Assembly (NCBI RefSeq): GCF_019130065.1
Contig: NZ_JAHSPG010000016.1
Span: 62,001 to 126,000, forward strand
Direction: 5' to 3'
Length of the DNA: 64,000 nt
From: Pinibacter aurantiacus
Lineage (GTDB): Bacteria; Bacteroidota; Bacteroidia; Chitinophagales; Chitinophagaceae
Part shown: in pieces, positions 58,414 to 64,000 of the stretch
Numbering within the stretch: the stretch's first letter is position 1
How the letters are laid out: every line of letters begins with the position of its first letter
The notes under the pieces: generated by a model
Databases searched by the model: none
Seen by the model: the letters and a program-made list of their open reading frames with translations, nothing else
What the model was told of the DNA's origin: nothing
Program-made: the position numbers and the translations under genes

Positions 58414-58716
58414 ATGGACGTTAAAATTCAGACTGTGCACTTCGACGCAGATTCTAAATTGATTGATTTCGTAAATTCTAAAATTCAAAAACTTCCTACC
58501 TTTCATGACAGGATTATTAAGATTGATGTGTTTTTAAAACTTGACAATGTAATTCATACAATTAAAGACAAAGTCGCAGAAATCAGGGTTCATGTCCCCA
58601 AACACAATTTTTTTGTAAAAGCCAGCTCAAAATCTTTCGAAGAATCTTTTGACTGCGCTCTTGATTCACTCGTAAATCAAATGAAAAGAAAAAAAGAAAA
58701 ACGTTTAGCAGCATAA
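58414..58716 (+). CDS. hpf: Ribosome hibernation-promoting factor
   Basis: The 100-residue protein is a short-form HPF/RaiA: MDVKIQTVHFDADSKLIDFVNSKIQKLPTFHDRIIKIDVFLKLDN, then KVAEIRVHVPKHNFFVKASSKSFEESFDCALDSLVNQMKRKKEKR. The fold is beta-alpha-beta-beta-beta-alpha. It binds the 30S subunit and inactivates ribosomes in stationary phase. The start at 58414 begins the conserved strand; 35 open codons upstream lack similarity. A terminator follows. Confidence 0.93.
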   Translation: MDVKIQTVHFDADSKLIDFVNSKIQKLPTFHDRIIKIDVFLKLDNVIHTIKDKVAEIRVHVPKHNFFVKASSKSFEESFDCALDSLVNQMKRKKEKRLAA

Positions 58717-58726
58717 AAAATACTTC

Positions 58727-58755
58727 AGACCTCCTTTTGGGAGGTCTTTTTTTTT
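58727..58755 (+). terminator. hpf terminator
   Basis: AGACCTCC (58727-58734), loop TTTTG, GGAGGTCT (58740-58747) and nine T. Confidence 0.92.
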
Positions 58756-58971
58756 AATATGACTTCTTCGCAGCGTGAAATTTTATCAAGTGAACACTAC
58801 TTTCCTGAAAAATATTTTCTTTGCATCTTTAATTGATTGCGCATGCTTAATTTTGCAGTGTTTTCAATGGTTTCAGCGACTTTTAAATGAGTTTTTAAAT
58901 CGAAAAAATGGCTTTAAAAATTGCAAATCAGAAGCAATAATTAAAAAAGCTAAAAAAAAGTTGAATCAAAA

Positions 58972-59002
58972 TTTGGGTATTATTCGAATTCTCTTACCTT
59001 TG
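58972..59002 (+). promoter_or_regulatory. Promoter of the tRNA-tuf operon (TTTG-N19-TACCTTTG)
   Basis: TTTG (58972-58975) and TACCTTTG (58995-59002) are 19 bases apart, a perfect housekeeping promoter about 125 bases before tRNA-Thr. The preceding 58756-58971 stretch is AT-rich with no convincing gene. Confidence 0.88.
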
Positions 59003-59127
59003 CCTTCCCAAAAAACACAGGGCGTTGCGAAACGAAAAAAGCTCTTAGATAATATTGATTTTCAAACTATAGCAAGGAGTTGCCATCTCCAAAAAAGGTG
59101 GTAAAAATCCAGTCAAAAATATAGTAA

Positions 59128-59200
59128 GCCGGAGTAGCTCAGTTGGTAGAGCAACTGATTTGTAATCAGTAGGTCGCGGGTTCGAGTCCCATCTTCGGCT
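59128..59200 (+). tRNA. tRNA-Thr (anticodon TGT)
   Basis: Acceptor GCCGGAG with CTTCGGC, D-arm GCTCAGTTGGTAGAGC, anticodon arm ACTGATTTGTAATCAGT with anticodon TGT, and T-arm with GGGTTCGAGTCCC. Complete cloverleaf, discriminator T, CCA not encoded. First gene of the tRNA-tuf operon. Confidence 0.95.
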
Positions 59201-59203
59201 CTT

Positions 59204-59300
59204 AATTTAGTTTGAAAGATTGAATATGTAAAGTTGAAAGCAAAAAAGCATCATGTCTTTTTAATTTTCAAATTGTCACATTATCAAATTTTCAAATTAA
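59204..59300. repeat. Word-hairpin element between tRNA-Thr and tRNA-Tyr, TTTGAAA type
   Basis: Left arm 59205-59240 (TAGTTTGAAAGATTGAATAT) and right arm 59261-59300 (TCACATTATCAAATTTTCAA) are imperfectly complementary. It fills the spacer between two cotranscribed tRNAs. Confidence 0.65.
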
Positions 59301-59304
59301 TGTC

Positions 59305-59387
59305 GGGCAGGTTCCAGAGCGGCCAAATGGGGCGGACTGTAAATCCGCTGTCTTTCGACTTCAGAGGTTCGAATCCTCTCCTGCCCA
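59305..59387 (+). tRNA. tRNA-Tyr (anticodon GTA)
   Basis: Acceptor GGGCAGG with CCTGCCC, anticodon arm GCGGACTGTAAATCCGC with anticodon GTA, a long variable arm (TGTCTTTCGACTTCA region) as expected for a class II tRNA, and T-arm AGGTTCGAATCCT. Discriminator A. Confidence 0.95.
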
Positions 59388-59395
59388 CAGACAAA

Positions 59396-59484
59396 ATTGA
59401 AATTAGAGAGTTTGAAAATTTGAAAATGAAGTTTAAATGCTAGTTTGATTTTCAAATTTTCAAATTTTTATATTTTCAAATTGT
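59396..59484. repeat. Word-hairpin element between tRNA-Tyr and tRNA-Gly, TTTGAAAA type
   Basis: Left arm 59396-59430 (GAGAGTTTGAAAATTTGAAA) and right arm 59446-59484 (GATTTTCAAATTTTCAAATT) are complementary. It fills the tRNA spacer. Confidence 0.75.
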
Positions 59485-59489
59485 TACGT

Positions 59490-59562
59490 GCGGAAGTAGC
59501 TCAATTGGTAGAGCGATAGCCTTCCAAGCTATAGGTTGCGGGTTCGATCCTCGTCTTCCGCT
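59490..59562 (+). tRNA. tRNA-Gly (anticodon TCC)
   Basis: Acceptor GCGGAAG with CTTCCGC, anticodon arm ATAGCCTTCCAAGCTAT with anticodon TCC, T-arm GGGTTCGATCCTC, discriminator T. Complete cloverleaf. Confidence 0.95.
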
Positions 59563-59570
59563 CTTTGTTT

Positions 59571-59644
59571 TCAGTTAGCAGTCGGCAGTCGTTTAATATT
59601 CAATTGTTAGGTGCTGCAAAGCTGAAAAAAAACTGCCAACTGAG
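59571..59644. repeat. Word-hairpin element between tRNA-Gly and tRNA-Thr, CAGTTGGCAGT type
   Basis: TCAGTTAGCAGTCGGCAG (59571-59588) is complementary to the shorter AAACTGCCAACTGA (59630-59643). The word differs from the other two tRNA spacers. Confidence 0.6.
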
Positions 59645-59649
59645 TATAT

Positions 59650-59721
<72 letters not shown>

Positions 59722-59968
59722 CACAATAAAGCCGGGCTCAGAAATGAGCATCCCGATCTTGATCGGGAAGATCGAGAAATCATTCTCTCAACGGTTCAAG
59801 TGTAAAGCCGTGAATTTATCTCACCTAAAAAATGAGGTTTATCAACGGCTAGCCATTTTTTCAGAAACTGAGGTTTAGGCAAATGGCAAATCAGTAGATG
59901 TTTCCTGTTGTTAAAACAGTATTCATATTTAGAAAACAAATTTAAAACCGCAACTAAAAACTATAACG
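59722..59968 (+). other. Structured tuf leader with tRNA-like 3' end remnant
   Basis: This 247-base spacer holds two adjacent perfect hairpins, GCTCA-GAAA-TGAGC (59736-59749) and CCCGATC-TT-GATCGGG (59752-59767). A copy of the 3' end of tRNA-Thr follows (CATTCTCTCAACGGTTCAAG, 59781-59800, then TGTAAAGCC), with a third fragment ATCAACGGCT (59841-59850). It looks like decayed duplication of the tRNA 3' half. Confidence 0.55.
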
Positions 59969-61156
59969 ATGTCAAAAGAGACCTTTAAGAGGGATAAACC
60001 CCACGTTAACGTTGGTACTATTGGTCACGTTGACCACGGTAAAACAACTTTGACTGCAGCTATCACCGATGTTCTGAGCAAGAAAGGTTTGGCGCAGAAG
60101 AAAAATTATGATGAAATTGATGGTGCACCTGAAGAAAAAGAAAGAGGTATCACTATCAACACAGCTCACGTAGAATATCAAACAGCTAGTCGTCACTATG
60201 CTCACGTTGACTGTCCAGGTCACGCTGACTATGTGAAAAACATGATTACTGGTGCTGCACAAATGGACGGCGCTATTCTTGTGGTTGCTGCTACAGACGG
60301 TCCTATGCCTCAAACTCGTGAGCACATCTTGCTTGCTCGTCAGGTAGGTGTACCTCGTATGGTGGTATTCATGAATAAAGTTGACCTTGTTGACGATCCT
60401 GAATTATTGGAACTTGTGGAAATGGAAATTCGTGAGTTGTTGACTGAAAAAGGTTTTGACGGCGATAACACTCCTATCATCAAAGGTTCTGCAACTGGCG
60501 CATTGGCTGGTGAAGCACAATGGGTTGAGAAAATCAACGAATTGATGGAAGCTGTTGATACTTACATTCCTCTTCCTCCACGTCCGGTTGATCAAGCTTT
60601 CTTGATGAGCGTTGAGGACGTATTCTCTATCACAGGTCGTGGTACTGTTGCTACTGGCCGTATCGAGAGAGGTCGTATTAAAGTGGGTGAAGGTGTTGAA
60701 ATCGTAGGTTTGATCGAAAAACCACTTACTTCTACCGTTACAGGTGTTGAGATGTTCAAAAAATTATTGGACGAAGGTGAAGCTGGTGATAACGCAGGTC
60801 TATTATTGCGCGGTATTGAGAAAAAAGATATCCGTCGTGGTATGGTAATTTGCAAACCAGGTTCTATCACTCCGCACACTGAATTCAAAGGTGAAGTTTA
60901 CGTATTGAGCAAAGAAGAAGGTGGACGTCACACTCCATTCTTTAACAAATACCGTCCTCAGTTCTACTTCCGTACTACAGACGTAACTGGTGAAGTTACT
61001 CTTCCAGAAGGAACTGAAATGGTTATGCCAGGCGATAACACTTCATTGAAAGTTACTTTGATCCAACCTATTGCGATGGAAAAAGGTCTTAAATTCGCTA
61101 TCCGCGAAGGTGGACGTACAGTAGGTGCTGGTCAGGTTACTGAAATTGTGAAATAA
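59969..61156 (+). CDS. tuf: Elongation factor Tu
   Basis: The 395-residue GTPase delivers aminoacyl-tRNA to the ribosome. G1 is [10 protein letters not shown], the switch region is [22 protein letters not shown]3 is [14 protein letters not shown]4 is NKVDLVDD and G5 is GSATGAL. Domains 2 and 3 are complete ([30 protein letters not shown] at the end). Codon use is strongly biased, as in highly expressed genes. The only tuf copy in the window lies in the usual cluster with tRNAs upstream and tRNA-Trp, secE and nusG downstream. Confidence 0.99.
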   Translation: MSKETFKRDKPHVNVGTIGHVDHGKTTLTAAITDVLSKKGLAQKKNYDEIDGAPEEKERGITINTAHVEYQTASRHYAHVDCPGHADYVKNMITGAAQMDGAILVVAATDGPMPQTREHILLARQVGVPRMVVFMNKVDLVDDPELLELVEMEIRELLTEKGFDGDNTPIIKGSATGALAGEAQWVEKINELMEAVDTYIPLPPRPVDQAFLMSVEDVFSITGRGTVATGRIERGRIKVGEGVEIVGLIEKPLTSTVTGVEMFKKLLDEGEAGDNAGLLLRGIEKKDIRRGMVICKPGSITPHTEFKGEVYVLSKEEGGRHTPFFNKYRPQFYFRTTDVTGEVTLPEGTEMVMPGDNTSLKVTLIQPIAMEKGLKFAIREGGRTVGAGQVTEIVK

Positions 61157-61249
61157 TATAGCTTAAGCCATTAGCTTTAAGCCCTACTTTTAGCAGATTT
61201 GTTTAATTTGCTGATCGTAAACCAAGGTCTTTTGCTAATGGCTTTTTAC

Positions 61250-61320
61250 ACGGGCATGGTGCAACGGTAGCATACGGGTCTCCAAAACCTTTGATCTGGG
61301 TTCGAATCCTAGTGCCCGTG
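61250..61320 (+). tRNA. tRNA-Trp (anticodon CCA)
   Basis: Acceptor ACGGGCA with TGCCCGT and discriminator G, D-arm GTGC-AACGGTA-GCAT, anticodon loop CTCCAAA with anticodon CCA, T-arm GGGTTCGAATCCT. The 71-base cloverleaf is complete although the anticodon stem has mismatches. Its place between tuf and secE is conserved in Bacteroidota. Confidence 0.93.
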
Positions 61321-61326
61321 CTGATT

Positions 61327-61487
61327 AATTTGTAAGTTTGAAAATGTGTAAATTTGAAAATGAAATAAGTTTCAGATTTTCACATTTTTTGCGCTTTTAG
61401 AATATCTGTATTTGTAACTGATCGGGTGACTCAAAAAGCAGAATTTTCAAACTTTCAAATTCACAAATTTTCGAATTCACAAATTGT
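61327..61487. repeat. Word-hairpin element between tRNA-Trp and secE, TTTGAAAATG type
   Basis: Left arm 61327-61366 (GTAAGTTTGAAAATGTGTAA) and right arm 61442-61487 (AATTTTCAAACTTTCAAATT) enclose a 75-base core with a further short match (TTTTCACATTT at 61377). The right arm ends 5 bases before the secE start. Confidence 0.7.
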
Positions 61488-61492
61488 TCTCT

Positions 61493-61690
61493 ATGAATAA
61501 AATCGGAACATACTTTAGCGAGTCATACAAAGAGTTAGTTGAAAAAGTGACCTGGCCTACATGGAGTGAATTGCAACAATCAACCGTAATTGTGTTGGTT
61601 GCTACACTTTTGATCACCGTTGTAGTAGGTGTAATGGATTTTGCATCACACTCGCTTTTAAATTTCCTATACTCTTTCTTTAAACACTAA
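61493..61690 (+). CDS. secE: Preprotein translocase subunit SecE
   Basis: The 65-residue short-form SecE has a cytoplasmic amphipathic helix (YFSESYKELVEKVTWPTWSEL, with the conserved VTWPTWSE motif) and one TM helix (STVIVLVATLLITVVVGVMDFAS). It clamps SecY in the translocon. The start at 61493 (MNKIGTYF) is standard. nusG follows after 3 bases, so the two are translated from one message. Confidence 0.95.
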   Translation: MNKIGTYFSESYKELVEKVTWPTWSELQQSTVIVLVATLLITVVVGVMDFASHSLLNFLYSFFKH

Positions 61691-61693
61691 ATA

Positions 61694-62257
61694 ATGGAAG
61701 CAGCAAATCAAATTGAGACCAAATGGTATGTGCTGCGTGTTGTAAGCGGCAAAGAGCGTAAGGTAAAAGAATACCTCGATAAAGAAATTTCACGTAGCGG
61801 ATGGGTAGAAGTGGTTAAGCAAGTTTTTTTACCTGTTGAAAAAGTGTATAAAGTACAGAATGGTAAAAAAGTAATGCGTGAACGTAACTACTATCCTGGT
61901 TATGTTATGATTGAAATTACTGATGGTAAATTGTCTGATGATTTACGCGACCTTATAAAAAATACAACCAACGTTATTCACTTCCTTGGTAAAGACGATC
62001 CTATCGCTCTACGTAAAGCAGAGGTAAATAAAATGTTGGGTAAAATGGATGAAATGCAGGAAGCTGGTGGTGTTACCATGAGCGAACCGTTCATCGTTGG
62101 TGAGACAATAAAAATTATTGAAGGACCTTTCAATGATTTCAACGGTATCATCGAAGAAGTTAACGACGAGAAGAAGAAGTTGAAAGTAACCGTGAAGATC
62201 TTCGGTCGTTCTACTCCGGTTGAACTGAATTATATGCAAGTTGAAAAGCTAGGATAA
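61694..62257 (+). CDS. nusG: Transcription termination/antitermination factor NusG
   Basis: The 187-residue protein has the NGN domain (KWYVLRVVSGKERKVKEYLDKEISRSG; YYPGYVMIEITDGKLSDDLRDLIKNTTNVIHFLG) and a C-terminal KOW domain (GETIKIIEGPFNDFNGIIEEVNDEKKKLKVTVKIFGRSTPVELNYMQVEKL). It binds RNA polymerase and couples it to ribosomes or Rho. Usually rplK and further ribosomal genes follow; here a terminator comes directly afterwards. Confidence 0.97.
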   Translation: MEAANQIETKWYVLRVVSGKERKVKEYLDKEISRSGWVEVVKQVFLPVEKVYKVQNGKKVMRERNYYPGYVMIEITDGKLSDDLRDLIKNTTNVIHFLGKDDPIALRKAEVNKMLGKMDEMQEAGGVTMSEPFIVGETIKIIEGPFNDFNGIIEEVNDEKKKLKVTVKIFGRSTPVELNYMQVEKLG

Positions 62258-62280
62258 TCTTAGTTTTCAAAATATTGTGA

Positions 62281-62307
62281 AAACCGCTCATTTAGAGCGG
62301 TTTTTTT
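62281..62307 (+). terminator. Terminator after nusG
   Basis: AAACCGCTC (62281-62289), loop ATTTA, GAGCGGTTT (62295-62303) and more T. It closes the tuf-secE-nusG transcript. Confidence 0.92.
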
Positions 62308-62397
62308 AGCTCTATTATTTTTTTGAAAAATCATTCTATATCTTGTTGTCAAAATACCCTTTTCCTGTAATTTGTACCTTAATCTAATTACCAAAAC

Positions 62398-63612
62398 ATG
62401 CAACAAGCATTGAGAAGACTAATATATTTCGAGAATCCCACCCGGTATCAGTGGCTCATCTATTTTGGGTTCTTCGCTTTGTTGCATATTCCTGCTGTTT
62501 TACATCACGAAGGGGTAAATGCTTATTTACTTTACGCAAATTCATTATTGAAAGGTCATATTTCACTCCAGGCGGATAACTACGATTACCTGGATATGAT
62601 ATTTTATAACGGCAAGCATTACCTTCCTTATCCGCCGTTTCCTTCACTTGTACTTTTACCTTTTGCTGCCATACTTGGCCCTAATGTAAATACCATACTG
62701 ATAGCGCTTATATGCAGTTGCGCGAACCTATATCTGCTTTACAAGGTGTTTCTAAAGCTTGAGATCAGCAAGCCTATCAAATCGTTACTGATTCCCGCAT
62801 TTTTTTTCGGTACCGGTTATTGGTATGTGTTAGTAACTAGTCATCACGTTTATCAGTTTGCACATATAATCGCTACCACTTTAATTCTTCTTAGTATAAA
62901 TGAAATATTGGGTAAACAAAGATGGTGGCTTGTTGGAATATTTATTGGCTGTAGTTTTCTTACGCGACAGTTTACACTATTTTATGGAGTGTTCGCATTA
63001 GGATATTTGTACTATATAAACAAGGATAAATTAGACGGCAATTTTTATAGAAAAGCTGTCAGCCTATGTGGGTCCATACTTGTGTTTGTGGGATTGTATC
63101 TTGTTTACAACTATGTCAGATTTGGGCAGCCATTAAACGCCGGCTACAATTATATTGAGTATGCCGGAATATTAAAGGATCGTGTTGCGACTTATGGTGT
63201 ATTCAGTCTGAGATATTTTTGGTTCAATTTTTATAGCCTGTTCGTCAAGGGTTTTACGATCATTATTGACGGCCCTGACAGGTTAAAAATTGTGGATATA
63301 GATCTATGGGGCACATCGCTAACAGCCGCCAGCCCTTTTTTAATTGCTAGTGTAAAAGCAAACTGGCCAAAGAAATTGTTATGGGTTAGCTGGATCACCA
63401 TTCTGATAATGTTGACTGGTATTTTGTTCTATCACAATAACGGTTTTTCACAAGTGAACTGTATGCGATTCACTTTGGATTTTCTACCGCTATTGTTTAT
63501 CCTTACTGCGCTTGGCGCCAATAGCATTCCCAGATGGTTACTTAGAATCATGGTAATATATGCCTGCGTTCTTAATGTTGCCGCATTCGTTATTCATTAC
63601 ATGGCGCAATAA
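62398..63612 (+). CDS. Polytopic membrane protein, possible lipid-linked-sugar glycosyltransferase
   Basis: The 404-residue protein has about ten TM segments separated by short loops (WLIYFGFFALLHIPAVL; PSLVLLPFAAILGPNVNTILIALICSCANLYLLY; SLLIPAFFFGTGYWYVLV; IIATTLILLSINEIL; LYGVFALGYLYYI-like; LFILTALGAN). A first periplasmic loop with charged residues (EGVNAYLLYANSLLKGHISLQADNYDYLDM) is reminiscent of GT-C fold enzymes such as PMT/ArnT relatives, which use polyprenyl-phosphate sugars. This assignment is uncertain; no DD or DE catalytic motif is clear. It is separated from nusG by a terminator. Confidence 0.7.
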   Translation: MQQALRRLIYFENPTRYQWLIYFGFFALLHIPAVLHHEGVNAYLLYANSLLKGHISLQADNYDYLDMIFYNGKHYLPYPPFPSLVLLPFAAILGPNVNTILIALICSCANLYLLYKVFLKLEISKPIKSLLIPAFFFGTGYWYVLVTSHHVYQFAHIIATTLILLSINEILGKQRWWLVGIFIGCSFLTRQFTLFYGVFALGYLYYINKDKLDGNFYRKAVSLCGSILVFVGLYLVYNYVRFGQPLNAGYNYIEYAGILKDRVATYGVFSLRYFWFNFYSLFVKGFTIIIDGPDRLKIVDIDLWGTSLTAASPFLIASVKANWPKKLLWVSWITILIMLTGILFYHNNGFSQVNCMRFTLDFLPLLFILTALGANSIPRWLLRIMVIYACVLNVAAFVIHYMAQ

Positions 63613-63936
63613 GAAACCAGATTGTTACAATTGTTAAATTTCCTTTAATTCCAATCTCTCCTTTATTGCAGAGCAACGTTTTATGTTGCCCTTATGTCAA
63701 AGCTGAAAAGTTGCGATACCAGCTATTACGTTAAAGAAGGAAATGCCACAGCAGCGAGCCCTAAGCTGAATACTACAGAACCATCAACAAGGCTTCTCAT
63801 AATGCAACTTCGTGTTTCAGATTACGTGTGATTGAATTTAGAAATGATCTGCAAAAAATATGATCTGCGGAATTGTCATTCTTATGCATTGACTTTTCAT
63901 CGCAGTGATATTTATACTTCAAACAAAACACCATTT
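63613..63936 (+). other. Intergenic region with one doubtful small ORF
   Basis: The 324 bases hold no clear gene. A 45-codon frame (63694-63831, starting MSKLKSCDTSYYVKEGNATA) is open but has no recognisable features and lies partly in a region with poor coding character, so it is not called. No promoter or terminator was recognised. Confidence 0.3.
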
Positions 63937-64000
63937 ATGAAACGCTTAATGATCCTAGTTGTGGCAGGCTTCGTCATTGCCGGAACAGCCTGCATGCCCG
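63937..64000 (+). CDS. Lipoprotein, N-terminal fragment
   Basis: Only about 21 residues lie in the window: MKRLMILVVAGFVIAGTACM, with a positively charged start, a hydrophobic core and a lipobox (AGTAC) before the edge. It is therefore the start of a lipoprotein gene. The family cannot be told. Confidence 0.6.
   Translation, partial: MKRLMILVVAGFVIAGTACMP

Noticed and set aside
58775-59104. Open frame of 109 codons before the tRNA cluster
   Set aside because: It overlaps the tRNA-tuf operon promoter and leader, is Lys/Asn-rich as expected from AT-rich DNA, and shows no recognisable domain.
63694-63831. Open frame of 45 codons near the right end
   Set aside because: It is short, has no promoter, ribosome-binding site or domain, and similar frames occur by chance.

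Overview
The window is a chromosomal segment of a Bacteroidota bacterium, most likely of the Chitinophagaceae or a close relative (inferred). Reasons: promoters of the TTTG-N19-TAnnTTTG type (tRNA-Glu, yefM, tRNA-tuf operon); almost no Shine-Dalgarno sequences except a strong one before rpsU; a giant secreted protein ending in a type IX secretion type B sorting domain; a DUF6089 outer-membrane protein, DUF5777 and DUF4476 proteins; and the gene order rpsU-xerC-hpf-tRNAs-tuf-tRNA-Trp-secE-nusG. No insertion sequence, prophage or CRISPR array was seen. Most of the window is housekeeping chromosome.

Layout. 0-7.4 kb: end of an FAD oxidoreductase, an MtfA-type peptidase, aspS, an outer-membrane barrel, rarA and an ElaA-like acetyltransferase. 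7.6-14.8 kb: a DUF6089 barrel and a small sorting-domain-like protein, then a signalling region with one NarX-type histidine kinase, two NarL-type response regulators and three small proteins of unknown function, followed by a candidate structured RNA. 15-25.3 kb: secA, a thioredoxin-like protein, an isolated atpG, scpB, and the glycolytic pair pgk and gap. 25.6-31.6 kb: tRNA-Glu, a yefM-yoeB toxin-antitoxin pair with a recognisable operator, a VWA lipoprotein, and a methionine cluster (metX, OsmC-like, metZ-like). 32-41 kb: the large surface protein, a beta-CASP nuclease, thioredoxin and papain-like proteins, and a histone-H1-like fusion. 41.8-45.3 kb: a plus-strand cluster of two putative c-type cytochrome lipoproteins with mostly non-canonical heme motifs, a YceI protein and a DUF5777 barrel, which I propose as an envelope redox module. 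45.5-57 kb: lysA, truA, sanA-like, DUF4476, an M1 aminopeptidase, an SDR enzyme, a LemA-TPM-TPM group and ribE. 57-62.3 kb: the translation operon. 62.4 kb to the end: a polytopic membrane protein and the start of a lipoprotein gene.

The most unusual feature is in the gaps between genes. About twenty intergenic regions are filled by long imperfect hairpins. Each arm is a degenerate tandem run of one short word (for example GAGTTGAGAATT, GAAAGTTGAAAATT, TTAATAA, TTTGAAAA, CTGAATAA, GTAAAAA). The word changes from element to element, but in most cases the two arms of one element match each other. In most, the 5' arm is nearly free of C and the 3' arm nearly free of G. Many begin or end at a stop codon, and several lie between tRNAs of one operon. 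Three further palindromic families (AGAGACGC, GGCGCAGA and a GC-rich leader shared by two envelope genes) also recur.
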